A stretch of DNA of 62,419 bases, from positions 1 to 62,419 of the IMG/VR virus record IMGVR_UViG_3300032285_003500; one strand, given 5' to 3'. Shown here one piece after another: positions 46,909 through 55,244 of the stretch (its first letter is position 1; every line of letters begins with the position of its first letter). The notes under the pieces were generated by a model. That model had not been told where the DNA came from, ran no database searches, and was given only the letters and a program-made list of their open reading frames with translations. The stretch comes from a virus. The translations under genes and the position numbers were made by a program.

Positions 46909-48243
46909 ATGAATTCACCAGCTGATGTAATTGAGCTGATTGCGGCCACCAACAGTCGCAATGAAAAGGAAGCTATTCTGCAACAAGCCTGGGACGAGGG
47001 TCAGCTGGAGTTTTTCACTGGTGTGAAAATGGCTCTGGACAACATGATCACTTTTGGTGTTCAGAAAGTTCCCTTGATTGAGGAAGATGATGGCACTGAA
47101 GGGGATTTTTGTTGGGCTGATTTCCAAATGCTGGCAGACAATCTGAGCAGCCGCAAGCTCACAGGCAACGCTGCACGTGATGCTATTCATGATGCTGCCC
47201 TGGTGGCCAATGCACGTGAATGGAATTTGTGGTATCGCCGTTTGCTGCTCAAGGACTTGAAGTGTGGTTTGACAGAAACCACCATCAACAAGGTGCTGGA
47301 TGCCAATGGCAAGTCAGGCAAGCTCTACAAGGTGCCAGTGTTCAGCTGTCAGCTGGCCAAGCCTGCTGACGACAATCCCAAAAAGATGGTGGGTGAAAAG
47401 CTGCTGGATCGCAAGTATGACGGTGTGCGTCTGCTCACAGTGGTCACACGCTCGGGTGATGTTCGTCAGTTCACTCGCAATGGTTTGGAAAACACCAACT
47501 TTGGCCATATTTGTGACATGCTAAAAGGATTGAGCAAGGTGCTCACAGAGGATGTGGTTTTGGATGGTGAAGTTATCAGCCACAACTTCCAAGCTCTCAT
47601 GAAGCAGGTGAATCGCAAAGACGATGTGAACACCAAGGACAGCCGACTCATGCTGTTTGACATTATTCCGCTCAAGGCTTTCCGTGCTGGAGAATACAAT
47701 GTGGCACAGGCTGATCGCCACAATGCATTGTGTGAACTGATCCCGCAATTTCAACAGCTCACAGATGGGGTGGTGAGTGTGGAGCCCAAGCTCAAGGTGA
47801 ATCTGAGCACTGACGCAGGACGCAAAGCCATGTCAGAGTTCAATCGTCAGGTGCTGGAAGAGGGCTTGGAGGGCGTGATGGTCAAGGATCCCACTGCTTC
47901 CTACAAAACCAAGCGCACAGATGGCTGGCTCAAGATCAAGCCCTTTCAAACTTACGACTTGACTATTGTTGCTGTTGAAGAAGGTCAAGGGAAATTTGAA
48001 GGCACCCTAGGCGCAATCGTTTGTGAAGGAGAGGACAACGGCAAACAGATTCGCGTAAACGTGGGCAGTGGCTACAGTGAAGAGCTGCGGGACCAGATCT
48101 GGAAGGCGGGCAAGCAGGTGTTGGGTCGTGTTGTGGAAATAAAGGGCGATGCCCTGACTATGGATCAGAATCAGCACACATGGAGCCTGCGCTTTCCTGT
48201 GTTCCTACAGTTCCGTGGTTGGAATCCGGGAGAGAAGATCTGA
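46909..48243 (+). CDS. ATP-dependent DNA ligase (T4 gp30-like)
   Basis: A 444-aa ligase. The adenylated Lys is Lys169 in RKYDGVR (KxDGxR). Motif III-like LDGEVI, motif IV EGVMVKDP and motif V WLKIKP follow, then a C-terminal OB-fold. The N-terminal 140 residues are the helical DNA-binding region of T4-type ligases (EWNLWYRRLLLKDLKCGLTETTINKVL). It seals nicks in replication and repair. The early promoter and strong ribosome-binding site imply early, high expression. Confidence 0.9.
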   Translation: MNSPADVIELIAATNSRNEKEAILQQAWDEGQLEFFTGVKMALDNMITFGVQKVPLIEEDDGTEGDFCWADFQMLADNLSSRKLTGNAARDAIHDAALVANAREWNLWYRRLLLKDLKCGLTETTINKVLDANGKSGKLYKVPVFSCQLAKPADDNPKKMVGEKLLDRKYDGVRLLTVVTRSGDVRQFTRNGLENTNFGHICDMLKGLSKVLTEDVVLDGEVISHNFQALMKQVNRKDDVNTKDSRLMLFDIIPLKAFRAGEYNVAQADRHNALCELIPQFQQLTDGVVSVEPKLKVNLSTDAGRKAMSEFNRQVLEEGLEGVMVKDPTASYKTKRTDGWLKIKPFQTYDLTIVAVEEGQGKFEGTLGAIVCEGEDNGKQIRVNVGSGYSEELRDQIWKAGKQVLGRVVEIKGDALTMDQNQHTWSLRFPVFLQFRGWNPGEKI

Positions 48244-48470
48244 TGAGCAAGGGAATATGGGAACTATCAGAGAACTGGGGTGTGGCCGAATTACAATTGG
48301 CGCTGTCGTCAGTGTATGACAAGAATTTGTTTGAAGAAATTATTGGCTCAATACACCCTATAGCTGATCTGGCTGCACAAGTGTTGCTGAATACACGTTA
48401 TCAGGATTATCTCTTGCATTTGGCCAAGTATGATTGGGACGTGCCAGCGGCCAATTTGGCATGGAACTAG
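48243..48470 (+). CDS. Small hypothetical protein
   Basis: A 75-aa helical protein (MSKGIWELSENWGVAELQLALSSV). Unrecognised. The ATG overlaps the ligase stop by 1 nt (TGATG). Confidence 0.5.
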   Translation: MSKGIWELSENWGVAELQLALSSVYDKNLFEEIIGSIHPIADLAAQVLLNTRYQDYLLHLAKYDWDVPAANLAWN

Positions 48471-48497
48471 GCTACAAAACTGACCAAGGAGCAAGCA

Positions 48498-48767
48498 GTG
48501 AGAATCCCCCTAGACTTGTTCAGTGACCAGGCCCAGGCTCAAGGGCTGAACGCAAAGATCTGGATGCCCTTTCAGGAGCACATGAGCCAATTACTGCATG
48601 ATCAGCTCAAAGCTGGTGGTGGGGATCTGGAAGATTTTGATACTGCGCTTAGGAAAAAGGTTTTGGCTGAATGGGGAGCAGAAACAGATTGGTTTGATCC
48701 AGAAAGCCCTCTCTATTTTAAAGATCAGGAAAGTCTAGTTCAATTTGTGCTGGCCTGGAGCAAATAA
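48498..48767 (+). CDS. Small F-x-L-x-W family protein
   Basis: An 89-aa protein starting at GTG behind AAGGAG. It ends LYFKDQESLVQFVLAWSK: an acidic/polar turn, then F-x-L-x-W. First of four consecutive small genes with this ending. Confidence 0.6.
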   Translation: MRIPLDLFSDQAQAQGLNAKIWMPFQEHMSQLLHDQLKAGGGDLEDFDTALRKKVLAEWGAETDWFDPESPLYFKDQESLVQFVLAWSK

Positions 48768-48768
48768 A

Positions 48769-48999
48769 GTGGAGTGTTGGCAAGCAGGCCACCAATGGAT
48801 ATTTAGAGGTAGCACAAAAGCAGAACACGCCCGGCTGGTGCAACTCTGCAGGCAGCTGATGGGCAAGAGTCATGGTGATGTGAGCAGTTGGTGGAGTGGT
48901 CATGTGCTTAACCCAAAAACTGATAATTTTGTTCTAGTGCCAGCGGTGATAGTGCGAGATCCGAATCTGACAGCAATGTTGAGGCTGATGTGGTGCTAG
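48769..48999 (+). CDS. Small F-x-L-x-W-like family protein
   Basis: A 76-aa protein with a GTG start 1 nt after the previous stop (GGAG about 10 nt upstream). It ends VIVRDPNLTAMLRLMWC, a weaker version of the shared ending (Leu instead of Phe). Confidence 0.5.
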   Translation: MECWQAGHQWIFRGSTKAEHARLVQLCRQLMGKSHGDVSSWWSGHVLNPKTDNFVLVPAVIVRDPNLTAMLRLMWC

Positions 49000-49046
49000 C
49001 GGATTCTGCTGTGATCAGCAATAGTTTGTATAACGTGGATAATAAA

Positions 49047-49280
49047 ATGGCACAACTGCCCTTTAAAATTACAGTGGAGAGATACTGTCCACTTGAGCTG
49101 GAGAAGATCATCAGCTGGTGCCATAAACAGTGGCCCTATACTTACGGTGCCACGTGGTATTATGGCTTGCAGTGTGAACCACTCATACGCCCGCACCTTA
49201 CTCCAACTGTGCGTTACACTCAGACTGTGTGTTTTCAAAGAGAAGAAGATGCATTGTGCTTCAGTTTGGCCTGGAGTTGA
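49047..49280 (+). CDS. Small F-x-L-x-W family protein
   Basis: A 77-aa protein with ATG at 49047 (weak GTGGAT upstream); an overlapping GTG at 48990 is possible and would add 19 residues. It starts with FKITVERYCPLELEKI and ends VCFQREEDALCFSLAWS, the clearest form of the motif (EEDAxxFxLxW), which I also recall in marine T4-like phages. Confidence 0.55.
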   Translation: MAQLPFKITVERYCPLELEKIISWCHKQWPYTYGATWYYGLQCEPLIRPHLTPTVRYTQTVCFQREEDALCFSLAWS

Positions 49281-49284
49281 CCCT

Positions 49285-49599
49285 ATGACTATTATAAGAT
49301 ATGAGCACAATGAGCCAGAAATGATGCATGCAGAGTGTTCAGATCTGGTCAAATATGTGCTATCACAGTGTGTATTTGTGGAATATGCACAAATTGAAAA
49401 AATCCCATGCATGGAACAATGGTGTGAGAGCACATTTGGAGAAAAACGTCCAGGATCCATACTGGCTGAAGCCATGGAAGGCATGTTGGATTATTTTGAT
49501 GGAGATTGGAGTTCGTTTTATCATCCCCGAGAACAGGGTATCTTGTTTTGGTTTAGTTCACATGCCCGCAGGGCGCAATTCATGCTCACTTGGTTGTAG
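49285..49599 (+). CDS. Small F-x-L-x-W family protein
   Basis: A 104-aa protein, ATG behind CTGGAG. It is acidic and ends ILFWFSSHARRAQFMLTWL. The last of the four tandem small genes. Confidence 0.55.
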   Translation: MTIIRYEHNEPEMMHAECSDLVKYVLSQCVFVEYAQIEKIPCMEQWCESTFGEKRPGSILAEAMEGMLDYFDGDWSSFYHPREQGILFWFSSHARRAQFMLTWL

Positions 49600-49623
49600 A
49601 CATAAGTCACATCCCCTGTAATA

Positions 49624-49629
49624 TATAAT
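49624..49629 (+). promoter_or_regulatory. Candidate -10 element for the UV endonuclease
   Basis: TATAAT, 21 nt before the ATG at 49651, with CTAGGAT as Shine-Dalgarno. No good -35 was found. Confidence 0.35.
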
Positions 49630-49650
49630 CAACAATCTAGGATCACTTTT

Positions 49651-50673
49651 ATGGACCAACGCATTGGCTTTTGTTGCAAGATGCTGCCTGAACAGACCTT
49701 TACTACAAAAAAGGATGCACAGGCCTGGCTGGATCTGCACAACTGCAAAAGCACCACTGTGGCCTATCTGGACAGGCTCAATCGCACTCACGCCATTGAT
49801 AAGATTTGCAGCATTATTCAACACAACCAGCGGGCACTCAGCGCACAGTTCAAGGCTATTGGCAGCTGGCCTCAAGAACTGCGCATGGTGCGTATTGGCA
49901 GTGAAATCCTGCCTGTGCGAACCTTTGAGCGCTACAGGGATGTGTATTTGGAACCAGTTGTGCGCAAGACATTGGAGGGCTTTCATGCTGTGGGCGAATT
50001 GGCACGCAAGCATGATATCCGACTGAGCACACATCCTGGGCAATTTTCGATTATTACAAGCGATAGTGAAAATGTGGTAAATCGAGCCATTGAAGACTTG
50101 GAATATCATGCTGAAATCTTTCGGCTCATGGGCTATGACAGCAGTGACCAACGACAGGAAATCAACATCCATGGTGGTCCACAGAGAGCAGACATGGTGG
50201 AACGATTCAGGGCCAGTGTGCGCCGGCTGTCCACAGACACTCGTCAGTGGTTGAGTGTGGAAAACGATGAATACAGTCATGGACTGGATGATCTGCTGCC
50301 CCTGGCAGACACTGTCAAGATTTGTGTGGACATCAATCACCACTGGATCAAAGAGGGTGTGTATTTGCAGCCGGATGATCCACGCATGACGCGAGTGGTG
50401 GAAAGCTGGCGTGGAGCACGTCCAGAAATTCATGTGGCCTACCCACATGAACTTGTGCTGGCAGGTCATGATGTGGAAACACTGCCTGACATGGCTGTGA
50501 TGGAAAGCAAAAAGATCAAACGTGGTAAACTGCGGGCGCACAGTGATCAAAGCTGGATCCCGGCCATCAGTCGTTATGCACTCACCTTCTGGGGCCTGGC
50601 TGACTTGTGCGTGGAAGCCAAACACAAAAACCTGGCCAGTAAAAATTTGTATAATCTTACCACAAAAGTTTAA
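49651..50673 (+). CDS. UV damage endonuclease (UvsE/UVDE-like)
   Basis: A 340-aa TIM-barrel endonuclease. IGFCCKM at the start, then MVRIGSEILP, DIRLSTHPGQF, EYHAEIFRLMG, EINIHGGPQ, LSVENDEYS and VDINHHW appear in the order of UVDE metal-site motifs (His, Glu, Asp and Asn ligands). UVDE nicks DNA 5' to pyrimidine dimers and other lesions without photolyase. T4 uses the unrelated endonuclease V, so this is an alternative repair route. Confidence 0.85.
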   Translation: MDQRIGFCCKMLPEQTFTTKKDAQAWLDLHNCKSTTVAYLDRLNRTHAIDKICSIIQHNQRALSAQFKAIGSWPQELRMVRIGSEILPVRTFERYRDVYLEPVVRKTLEGFHAVGELARKHDIRLSTHPGQFSIITSDSENVVNRAIEDLEYHAEIFRLMGYDSSDQRQEINIHGGPQRADMVERFRASVRRLSTDTRQWLSVENDEYSHGLDDLLPLADTVKICVDINHHWIKEGVYLQPDDPRMTRVVESWRGARPEIHVAYPHELVLAGHDVETLPDMAVMESKKIKRGKLRAHSDQSWIPAISRYALTFWGLADLCVEAKHKNLASKNLYNLTTKV

Positions 50674-50676
50674 ATA
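50671..50676 (+). promoter_or_regulatory. TAAATA box upstream of the SpeD-like gene
   Basis: TTTAAATACG overlapping the previous stop, 40 nt before the ATG at 50717. A TATACT at 50684-50689 could be an alternative sigma70 -10. Confidence 0.4.
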
Positions 50677-50711
50677 CGTCTATTATACTAGTCATCATAC
50701 AAGGAGATATC

Positions 50712-50720
50712 ATGAGATGA
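50712..50720 (+). promoter_or_regulatory. Two-codon minigene AUG-AGA-UGA before the SpeD-like gene
   Basis: AAGGAG (50701-50706 after the preceding C) is 5-6 nt before ATG (50712-50714), which reads ATG AGA TGA. The SpeD-like start (50717-50719) overlaps this TGA as ATGA. The Shine-Dalgarno spacing fits the minigene better than the main gene, so translation may reinitiate. Minigenes ending after a rare arginine codon can stall or sequester tRNA (known from lambda-type minigenes). Confidence 0.5.
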
Positions 50721-51100
50721 GTAAAAACCTACCAAGCTGGGGTAAGCATCTGGTTGTAGATGCAGCAGGAGCCACTGAGGCTATCAATGACAAGGACACT
50801 ATCGTTCGTTTCACCAAGCAACTGGTCAAGGACATTGACATGGTAGCATTTGGTGAACCCCAAGTGGAATGGTTTGCGGACCATGATCCCAACAAGGCTG
50901 GATTTACTCTAGTGCAGATGATCGAAACCAGTGCAATTGTGATTCACTTTGTGCCACGCACTTGGACCCTACACGCGGATATTTTTTCCTGTAAGGACTT
51001 TGACTGTGATACAGTAATCAATCTGTTGAAGGAATATTTCGGCGTCAAGGCTTGGAACACAAAGGTGTTTGAGCGCGAAGCCCCAGATCTTTCAGCTTGA
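50717..51100 (+). CDS. SpeD-like protein with altered cleavage site
   Basis: A 127-aa protein with the AdoMet decarboxylase fold: GKHLVVDAAGA at 9-19, GFTLVQMIETSAIVIHF at 62-78 and HADIFSCKDFD at 86-96. Against the cleavage motif ESHxxxH it reads TSAxxxH, so the Ser (Ser72) and the later His (His77) remain, but Glu and the first His are replaced by Thr71 and Ala73. It may still self-cleave, act on another amino acid, or regulate the canonical SpeD encoded at 27691. It is followed by a strong terminator. Confidence 0.7.
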   Translation: MSKNLPSWGKHLVVDAAGATEAINDKDTIVRFTKQLVKDIDMVAFGEPQVEWFADHDPNKAGFTLVQMIETSAIVIHFVPRTWTLHADIFSCKDFDCDTVINLLKEYFGVKAWNTKVFEREAPDLSA

Positions 51101-51102
51101 AA

Positions 51103-51130
51103 AAAAGGGCGGTAGAGATACCGCCCTTTT
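51103..51130. terminator. Strong bidirectional intrinsic terminator
   Basis: AAAAGGGCGGTA (51103-51114), GAGA, TACCGCCCTTTT (51119-51130), followed by CTTTT. A-rich and U-rich flanks on both sides make it work for the SpeD-like gene (+) and the leucine-rich-repeat operon (-). Confidence 0.85.
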
Positions 51131-51137
51131 CTTTTGA

Positions 51138-51413
51138 CTAGATTTCCTGGATTGACAGCACCAGATCATCACATCCACGGATAATGCGATGATATACTCC
51201 TGCTGGCACACACCAGCTATCGCCGGGCTGGATCATCTGGGGCATTTGGTTGTCCAACTGGAACTGCCAGCCGTCCCCTTGCACTACGGTGATCTTTCTT
51301 GTAGCATAGTCCCTGTGCCACACCAGTTCAGATTCCTGCACATCTAATGGGAAAGTGCGCTCAAATGACTTGGGGGCAGTGGGGTGATCCTGGTAGGGAA
51401 CAACCTCTACCAT
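51138..51413 (-). CDS. Small cupin, last gene of the repeat-protein operon
   Basis: A 91-aa protein with a cupin-like beta barrel: ELVWHRDYATRKITVVQGDGWQF, then MIQPGDSWCVPAGVYHRII, the second cupin motif (PGD...P...H). The first motif has only one His (WHRD). It starts MVEVVP inside the end of the last repeat gene with the same ATGGTAG overlap used through the array, so it inherited that junction. Function unknown. Confidence 0.65.
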   Translation of the reverse strand: MVEVVPYQDHPTAPKSFERTFPLDVQESELVWHRDYATRKITVVQGDGWQFQLDNQMPQMIQPGDSWCVPAGVYHRIIRGCDDLVLSIQEI

Positions 51414-52024
51414 TCTGCATTTCCTTCAAATCCAGCTTCATTTAGTTCGCTGGCACACTTGAGTATGTCACCTGGGTTGGTGGTGCCCTCATACTTCCTT
51501 AATATGATTAGGCATTGGGTTTGTAGTTGATAGCTATATTCATTGTTCACAAACATGTGTATGGTTTTTATAGGCAGCAGGCTCAACATGGCCAAGTGGG
51601 GGCTCCAAGTCACTCCCACCTTTTCTAAATTATCCGGCAAACCTTTTAAACTTTGCAATGGATTGTCCTGCACCCACAGTTGTTGCGCCTGGGGAGCATA
51701 CTCCAGTGATGTGAGTTTACAGCCCCTGGCATAAACTTCCGCTTTGACCACAGCCGGTCCACCAGCAAAGGTGGTGATGGGATTGCTCCTGCACACAAAC
51801 ATACCGCCCACTGTGCGTGGGCACCCTTTCAAAGTCTTGAGGCCTGAGTTGAGTAGGTTGAAGTCTTGGGTGACTGTGCCAAATTGCACAGGAAGTCGAG
51901 CCTTCTTGTGCATGAGTGTCACATTGCCATTCACATTCACCACGCCTGTGTCCTCTATATCAAAATCGCCTTCAATATAAAAATCCTTTTTGAGTGCTGT
52001 TTTGATCATATCTTTGTCTACCAT
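51407..52024 (-). CDS. Leucine-rich-repeat paralogue 9
   Basis: A 205-aa protein with four degenerate repeats (TLKGCPRTVGG, TFAGGPAVVKA, SLEYAPQAQQ, SLKGLPDNLEK). The C-cap has GTTNPGDILKC instead of NPADILRC. The most divergent member; it ends at the cupin gene. Confidence 0.75.
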   Translation of the reverse strand: MVDKDMIKTALKKDFYIEGDFDIEDTGVVNVNGNVTLMHKKARLPVQFGTVTQDFNLLNSGLKTLKGCPRTVGGMFVCRSNPITTFAGGPAVVKAEVYARGCKLTSLEYAPQAQQLWVQDNPLQSLKGLPDNLEKVGVTWSPHLAMLSLLPIKTIHMFVNNEYSYQLQTQCLIILRKYEGTTNPGDILKCASELNEAGFEGNAEW

Positions 52025-52590
52025 TCTGCATTCCCCTCAAATCCCGCTTCATTCAGTTCACTGGCGCAACGTAGTATGTCACCTGGGTTGTTGGTGCCCA
52101 TATATGGCTGCATGATTTTCCAAGCCTTTTCTCCAGCAAAAGTGCCACCATATTTTACTGGATAAGCGAACTTGACGTTTTTGTAGGTTAGTAATCTCAA
52201 CATGGGCAGATGGGGATTCCACATGAGGAAATAAAAACTAGCACCCTGGGGCAGATGTTCCAGTGATTTGAGCTCCGGTGACCTGACTCCAAAAGTTCCC
52301 CGCACAGTGTGGGGAGCACCTTCCAAGCTTTCCAATATTTCGGCTTTGACCAAAAAATCTCCGCCCACATACTGGGGACTACCCACCAAGCTGGTGAGTG
52401 TGGGTTGCTTGCCCAAGTGAAATCCGCGACTGACTTCCAGGAAGGACACTGGCAGCCGGCTAAAGATGTTGATAGCCTCAGCCATGCCCTTGACACTCAC
52501 CAGTCCCTGGTCATTTATTGTGACCTGCTCCATGGTGAGTGTGACGAAATTGGCTTTGAGAGCTGCAAAAATCTTTTCTTTGTCTACCAT
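52018..52590 (-). CDS. Leucine-rich-repeat paralogue 8
   Basis: A 190-aa protein, the shortest member, with three repeats (SLVGSPQYVGG, SLEGAPHTVRG, SLEHLPQGAS). The N-cap is unusual (TLTMEQVTINDQGLVSVKG). The last repeat lacks the Cys. Confidence 0.75.
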   Translation of the reverse strand: MVDKEKIFAALKANFVTLTMEQVTINDQGLVSVKGMAEAINIFSRLPVSFLEVSRGFHLGKQPTLTSLVGSPQYVGGDFLVKAEILESLEGAPHTVRGTFGVRSPELKSLEHLPQGASFYFLMWNPHLPMLRLLTYKNVKFAYPVKYGGTFAGEKAWKIMQPYMGTNNPGDILRCASELNEAGFEGNAEW

Positions 52591-53210
52591 TCTGCATTCC
52601 CTTCCAATCCGTGTTCGTTGAGCTCACTGGCACATCTTAGTATGTCAGCTGGATTGGTTGTGCCTGCATACTTTTCCAGAATACGCTTGCAATCCCTAAT
52701 CTTCTCCATGGGCTGGGAGGACATGGGGTATGCACTGAGTATGTCAATTTCCTGTGCTGTAAGAGTGCGCAGCAAAGGCAAATGTGGATCATAACTCACA
52801 GTCACCAGCTGCAAGCGTTTGGGAAGTCCTTCCAGGCTGGTCAAGGGATTATTAGCTAGGTATAGGTGCTTGGTTTTGGGGCACCCCTTCAAGTTGGTTA
52901 TTTGGCTGTGGTTGATCATGACTAGACCGCCCACTCGTTGGGGAGCCCCAGTCAAATCTTTGATAGGGTTGTGCGTGCTGGTGAATGCGTTGCCCACATA
53001 TGTGGGGCACCCTTCCAGTGTGGTCAACAAGCCAGTTTCCAGTTTAAAATTGTTGCTCACTCTGCCAAATTTCACAGGCAACTCTGTTATACCGGAAGTG
53101 AGCTCAATGCTGCCTTCACAGCTGACAACACCATCATCATCCACCCTGAGCTCACCAGCATACCAAAACCAACGGCGCACTTCCAGGAGGATTTTCATTT
53201 TGTCTACCAT
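52584..53210 (-). CDS. Leucine-rich-repeat paralogue 7
   Basis: A 208-aa protein with four repeats. TLEGCPTYVGNAF, NPIKDLTGAPQRVG, ITNLKGCPKTKHLYL and NNPLTSLEGLP are nearly the same as in paralogue 1, six genes away, so the two form a subfamily. The C-cap has ELNEHGLEGNAEW. Confidence 0.8.
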   Translation of the reverse strand: MVDKMKILLEVRRWFWYAGELRVDDDGVVSCEGSIELTSGITELPVKFGRVSNNFKLETGLLTTLEGCPTYVGNAFTSTHNPIKDLTGAPQRVGGLVMINHSQITNLKGCPKTKHLYLANNPLTSLEGLPKRLQLVTVSYDPHLPLLRTLTAQEIDILSAYPMSSQPMEKIRDCKRILEKYAGTTNPADILRCASELNEHGLEGNAEW

Positions 53211-53959
53211 TCTGCATTTCCTTCAAATCCTGCTTCGTTTAGTTCACTGGCACAACGAAGTATGTCAGCTGGATTTTGTGTGCCCTTGTATTTGTTGAGT
53301 ATTGTCCATACCGGTTTGGGAGCAGCCATCATGTCCAATTTTTTAGCCTGCAAGGTAATCAGTCGCAATAAAGGCAAATCCTTTTTATAATCGCACTCAA
53401 ATAAATGTCCCACCCTTTCTGGTGCGCCCTCAAAACTTTTAAGTGGGTTGAGCCGACAGTTGTATCTGTCCATGACCTGAGCAGGACCTCCCTCCAAACT
53501 GGTGAGCTTATTACTAGCACAAATGAAGCTGCCTCCCACCCACCTGGGAGCACCTTGCAAGCTTGTTAACTGATTATTGTCGCAGGCAAACCAGTCACCC
53601 ACTTTTTCAGGAGCGCCCTTCAAGCTGGTGAGCTGGTTGGCCATACAGCTGAATCCCCCATGCACTACACGGGGCGCACCCACAAGATCCTTGAGCAGGT
53701 TACCAAAGCAAAAAAAGTCACCATGTATGGTGTGAGGTGAACCTTTGAGACTGGTCACACCTTTTTCGTAACAGGCAAAATCGCCCTGGACTGTGCCAAA
53801 CTGCACATGGAATTGGCCTTGGCTGGCTTCCGCCCCCTTGAATGTCACATTACCCACCACATCCACTTCCCCGTTTTGGGGATTCACCTCAAAGGTGCCC
53901 TTGTTGCTGATTTTAAAATGCTTTCTTACCAATCTGCTGATTTGTTTTACATCTACCAT
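53204..53959 (-). CDS. Leucine-rich-repeat paralogue 6
   Basis: A 251-aa protein, the longest, with six repeats, several keeping the full FxCxxNxLTSLxGAP pattern. The N-cap is extended by about 20 residues (STFEVNPQNGEVDVVGNVTFKG-like region, residues 18-45). Confidence 0.8.
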   Translation of the reverse strand: MVDVKQISRLVRKHFKISNKGTFEVNPQNGEVDVVGNVTFKGAEASQGQFHVQFGTVQGDFACYEKGVTSLKGSPHTIHGDFFCFGNLLKDLVGAPRVVHGGFSCMANQLTSLKGAPEKVGDWFACDNNQLTSLQGAPRWVGGSFICASNKLTSLEGGPAQVMDRYNCRLNPLKSFEGAPERVGHLFECDYKKDLPLLRLITLQAKKLDMMAAPKPVWTILNKYKGTQNPADILRCASELNEAGFEGNAEW

Positions 53960-54570
53960 TCTGCATTTCCTTCAAATCCTGCTTCGTTTAGATCGCTGGC
54001 ACACTTGAGTATGTCAGCTGGATTTTTGGTTCCTGCATATTTTCTGATTATATCAGTGACCGAGTCAGGTGCATGTCCAATCCAGGGATGCGGATAAGTG
54101 ATCAATCTTAGCACAGGTAGCTGTGGATTCCAAGTACACCAAAATTCATCCCCCACATGCTCAGGAGCACCCCCCAAGCTGGTGAGCGGGTTATACTCGC
54201 AGTCAAACGTGTCTCCCACATGCTTGGGTGCCCCCATCAAACTGGTGAGTTTATTATGATGACAAATAAAGTCACCACCCACGTGCTGGGGAGCTCCCTC
54301 CAAGCTGGTGAGTTCACTGTTTGAGCAGATGAAATATCCTTTCACATGATGCGGTGCGCCCACCAGGCTGGTGAGAGATGAAAAAATACACCTGAAATTG
54401 CCAGATACAGTGCCAAAAGATACTGGTAGTTGTTTCACGTCGGTGTCCATTAACTGCACATCACCATGCACATTTACCTTGCCATCTGATCCAATATTGA
54501 CTTCACGATCAGGCCCACTTGTGTTGAAATATTTCCAAAACACCTTTTTGATTTGTTTTGTATCTACCAT
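53953..54570 (-). CDS. Leucine-rich-repeat paralogue 5
   Basis: A 205-aa protein with four consensus-like repeats. The last repeat and C-cap (HVGDEFWCTWNPQLPVLRLI, then PHPWIGHAP) closely match paralogue 3, two genes away. Confidence 0.8.
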   Translation of the reverse strand: MVDTKQIKKVFWKYFNTSGPDREVNIGSDGKVNVHGDVQLMDTDVKQLPVSFGTVSGNFRCIFSSLTSLVGAPHHVKGYFICSNSELTSLEGAPQHVGGDFICHHNKLTSLMGAPKHVGDTFDCEYNPLTSLGGAPEHVGDEFWCTWNPQLPVLRLITYPHPWIGHAPDSVTDIIRKYAGTKNPADILKCASDLNEAGFEGNAEW

Positions 54571-55244
54571 TCTGCATTCCCCTCAAATCCTGCTTCGTTT
54601 AGTTCACTTGCACAACGCAGTATGTCAGCTGGATTTTTGGTGCCTGCATACTTGTTTATTATGTAGTTTACCTTATATCCTCCACCCAAAAGTTGCACAT
54701 GGGGATACATGATGGTTCTCAACAACGGTAAATGTGGGTAGTATGTGCATATGAATTCCTGACCCACTTGCTCAGGTGCCCCTTCCAAACTGGTGAGATT
54801 TGGGCAATTCCTCCAGGAAAAAATCCCTCCCACATAAGTGGGGGAACCCTCCAAGCTGGTGAGTAATTCACCTCCGTCACCACCACCATAAAAACTGCCA
54901 CCCACATGAGCAGGAGCACCCAGCAAGCTCTCAAGTTTATTACCGCCGCATGAAAAATTATCACCCACATAATCAGGGGCGCCTTGCAAAGTGGTTAGTG
55001 CGTTTAACCAACAGGTAAAGCCTCCTCCCACACGACGGGGCGACCCTATCAAGGTGGTCAAAGATCTCTCATGGCACGAAAAAGCATCTGACACATCACC
55101 AAATTGCACAGGTAACTGTTTGACCTTCTTCTTTAGGAAGACTTGCCCCTTAACATCCACCACGCCATCAGGGTGTATGATCACATCACCCAGTATAGTA
55201 AAGTACTTCTGTAGTCTGGCCTTGATTTCTTCCACATCTACCAT
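54564..55244 (-). CDS. Leucine-rich-repeat paralogue 4
   Basis: A 226-aa protein with five repeats. One is expanded by a GGGDGGEL insert (SFYGGGDGGELLTSLEG), which would make a Gly-rich bulge on the solenoid. The C-cap has PHVQLLGGGYKV. Confidence 0.8.
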   Translation of the reverse strand: MVDVEEIKARLQKYFTILGDVIIHPDGVVDVKGQVFLKKKVKQLPVQFGDVSDAFSCHERSLTTLIGSPRRVGGGFTCWLNALTTLQGAPDYVGDNFSCGGNKLESLLGAPAHVGGSFYGGGDGGELLTSLEGSPTYVGGIFSWRNCPNLTSLEGAPEQVGQEFICTYYPHLPLLRTIMYPHVQLLGGGYKVNYIINKYAGTKNPADILRCASELNEAGFEGNAEW

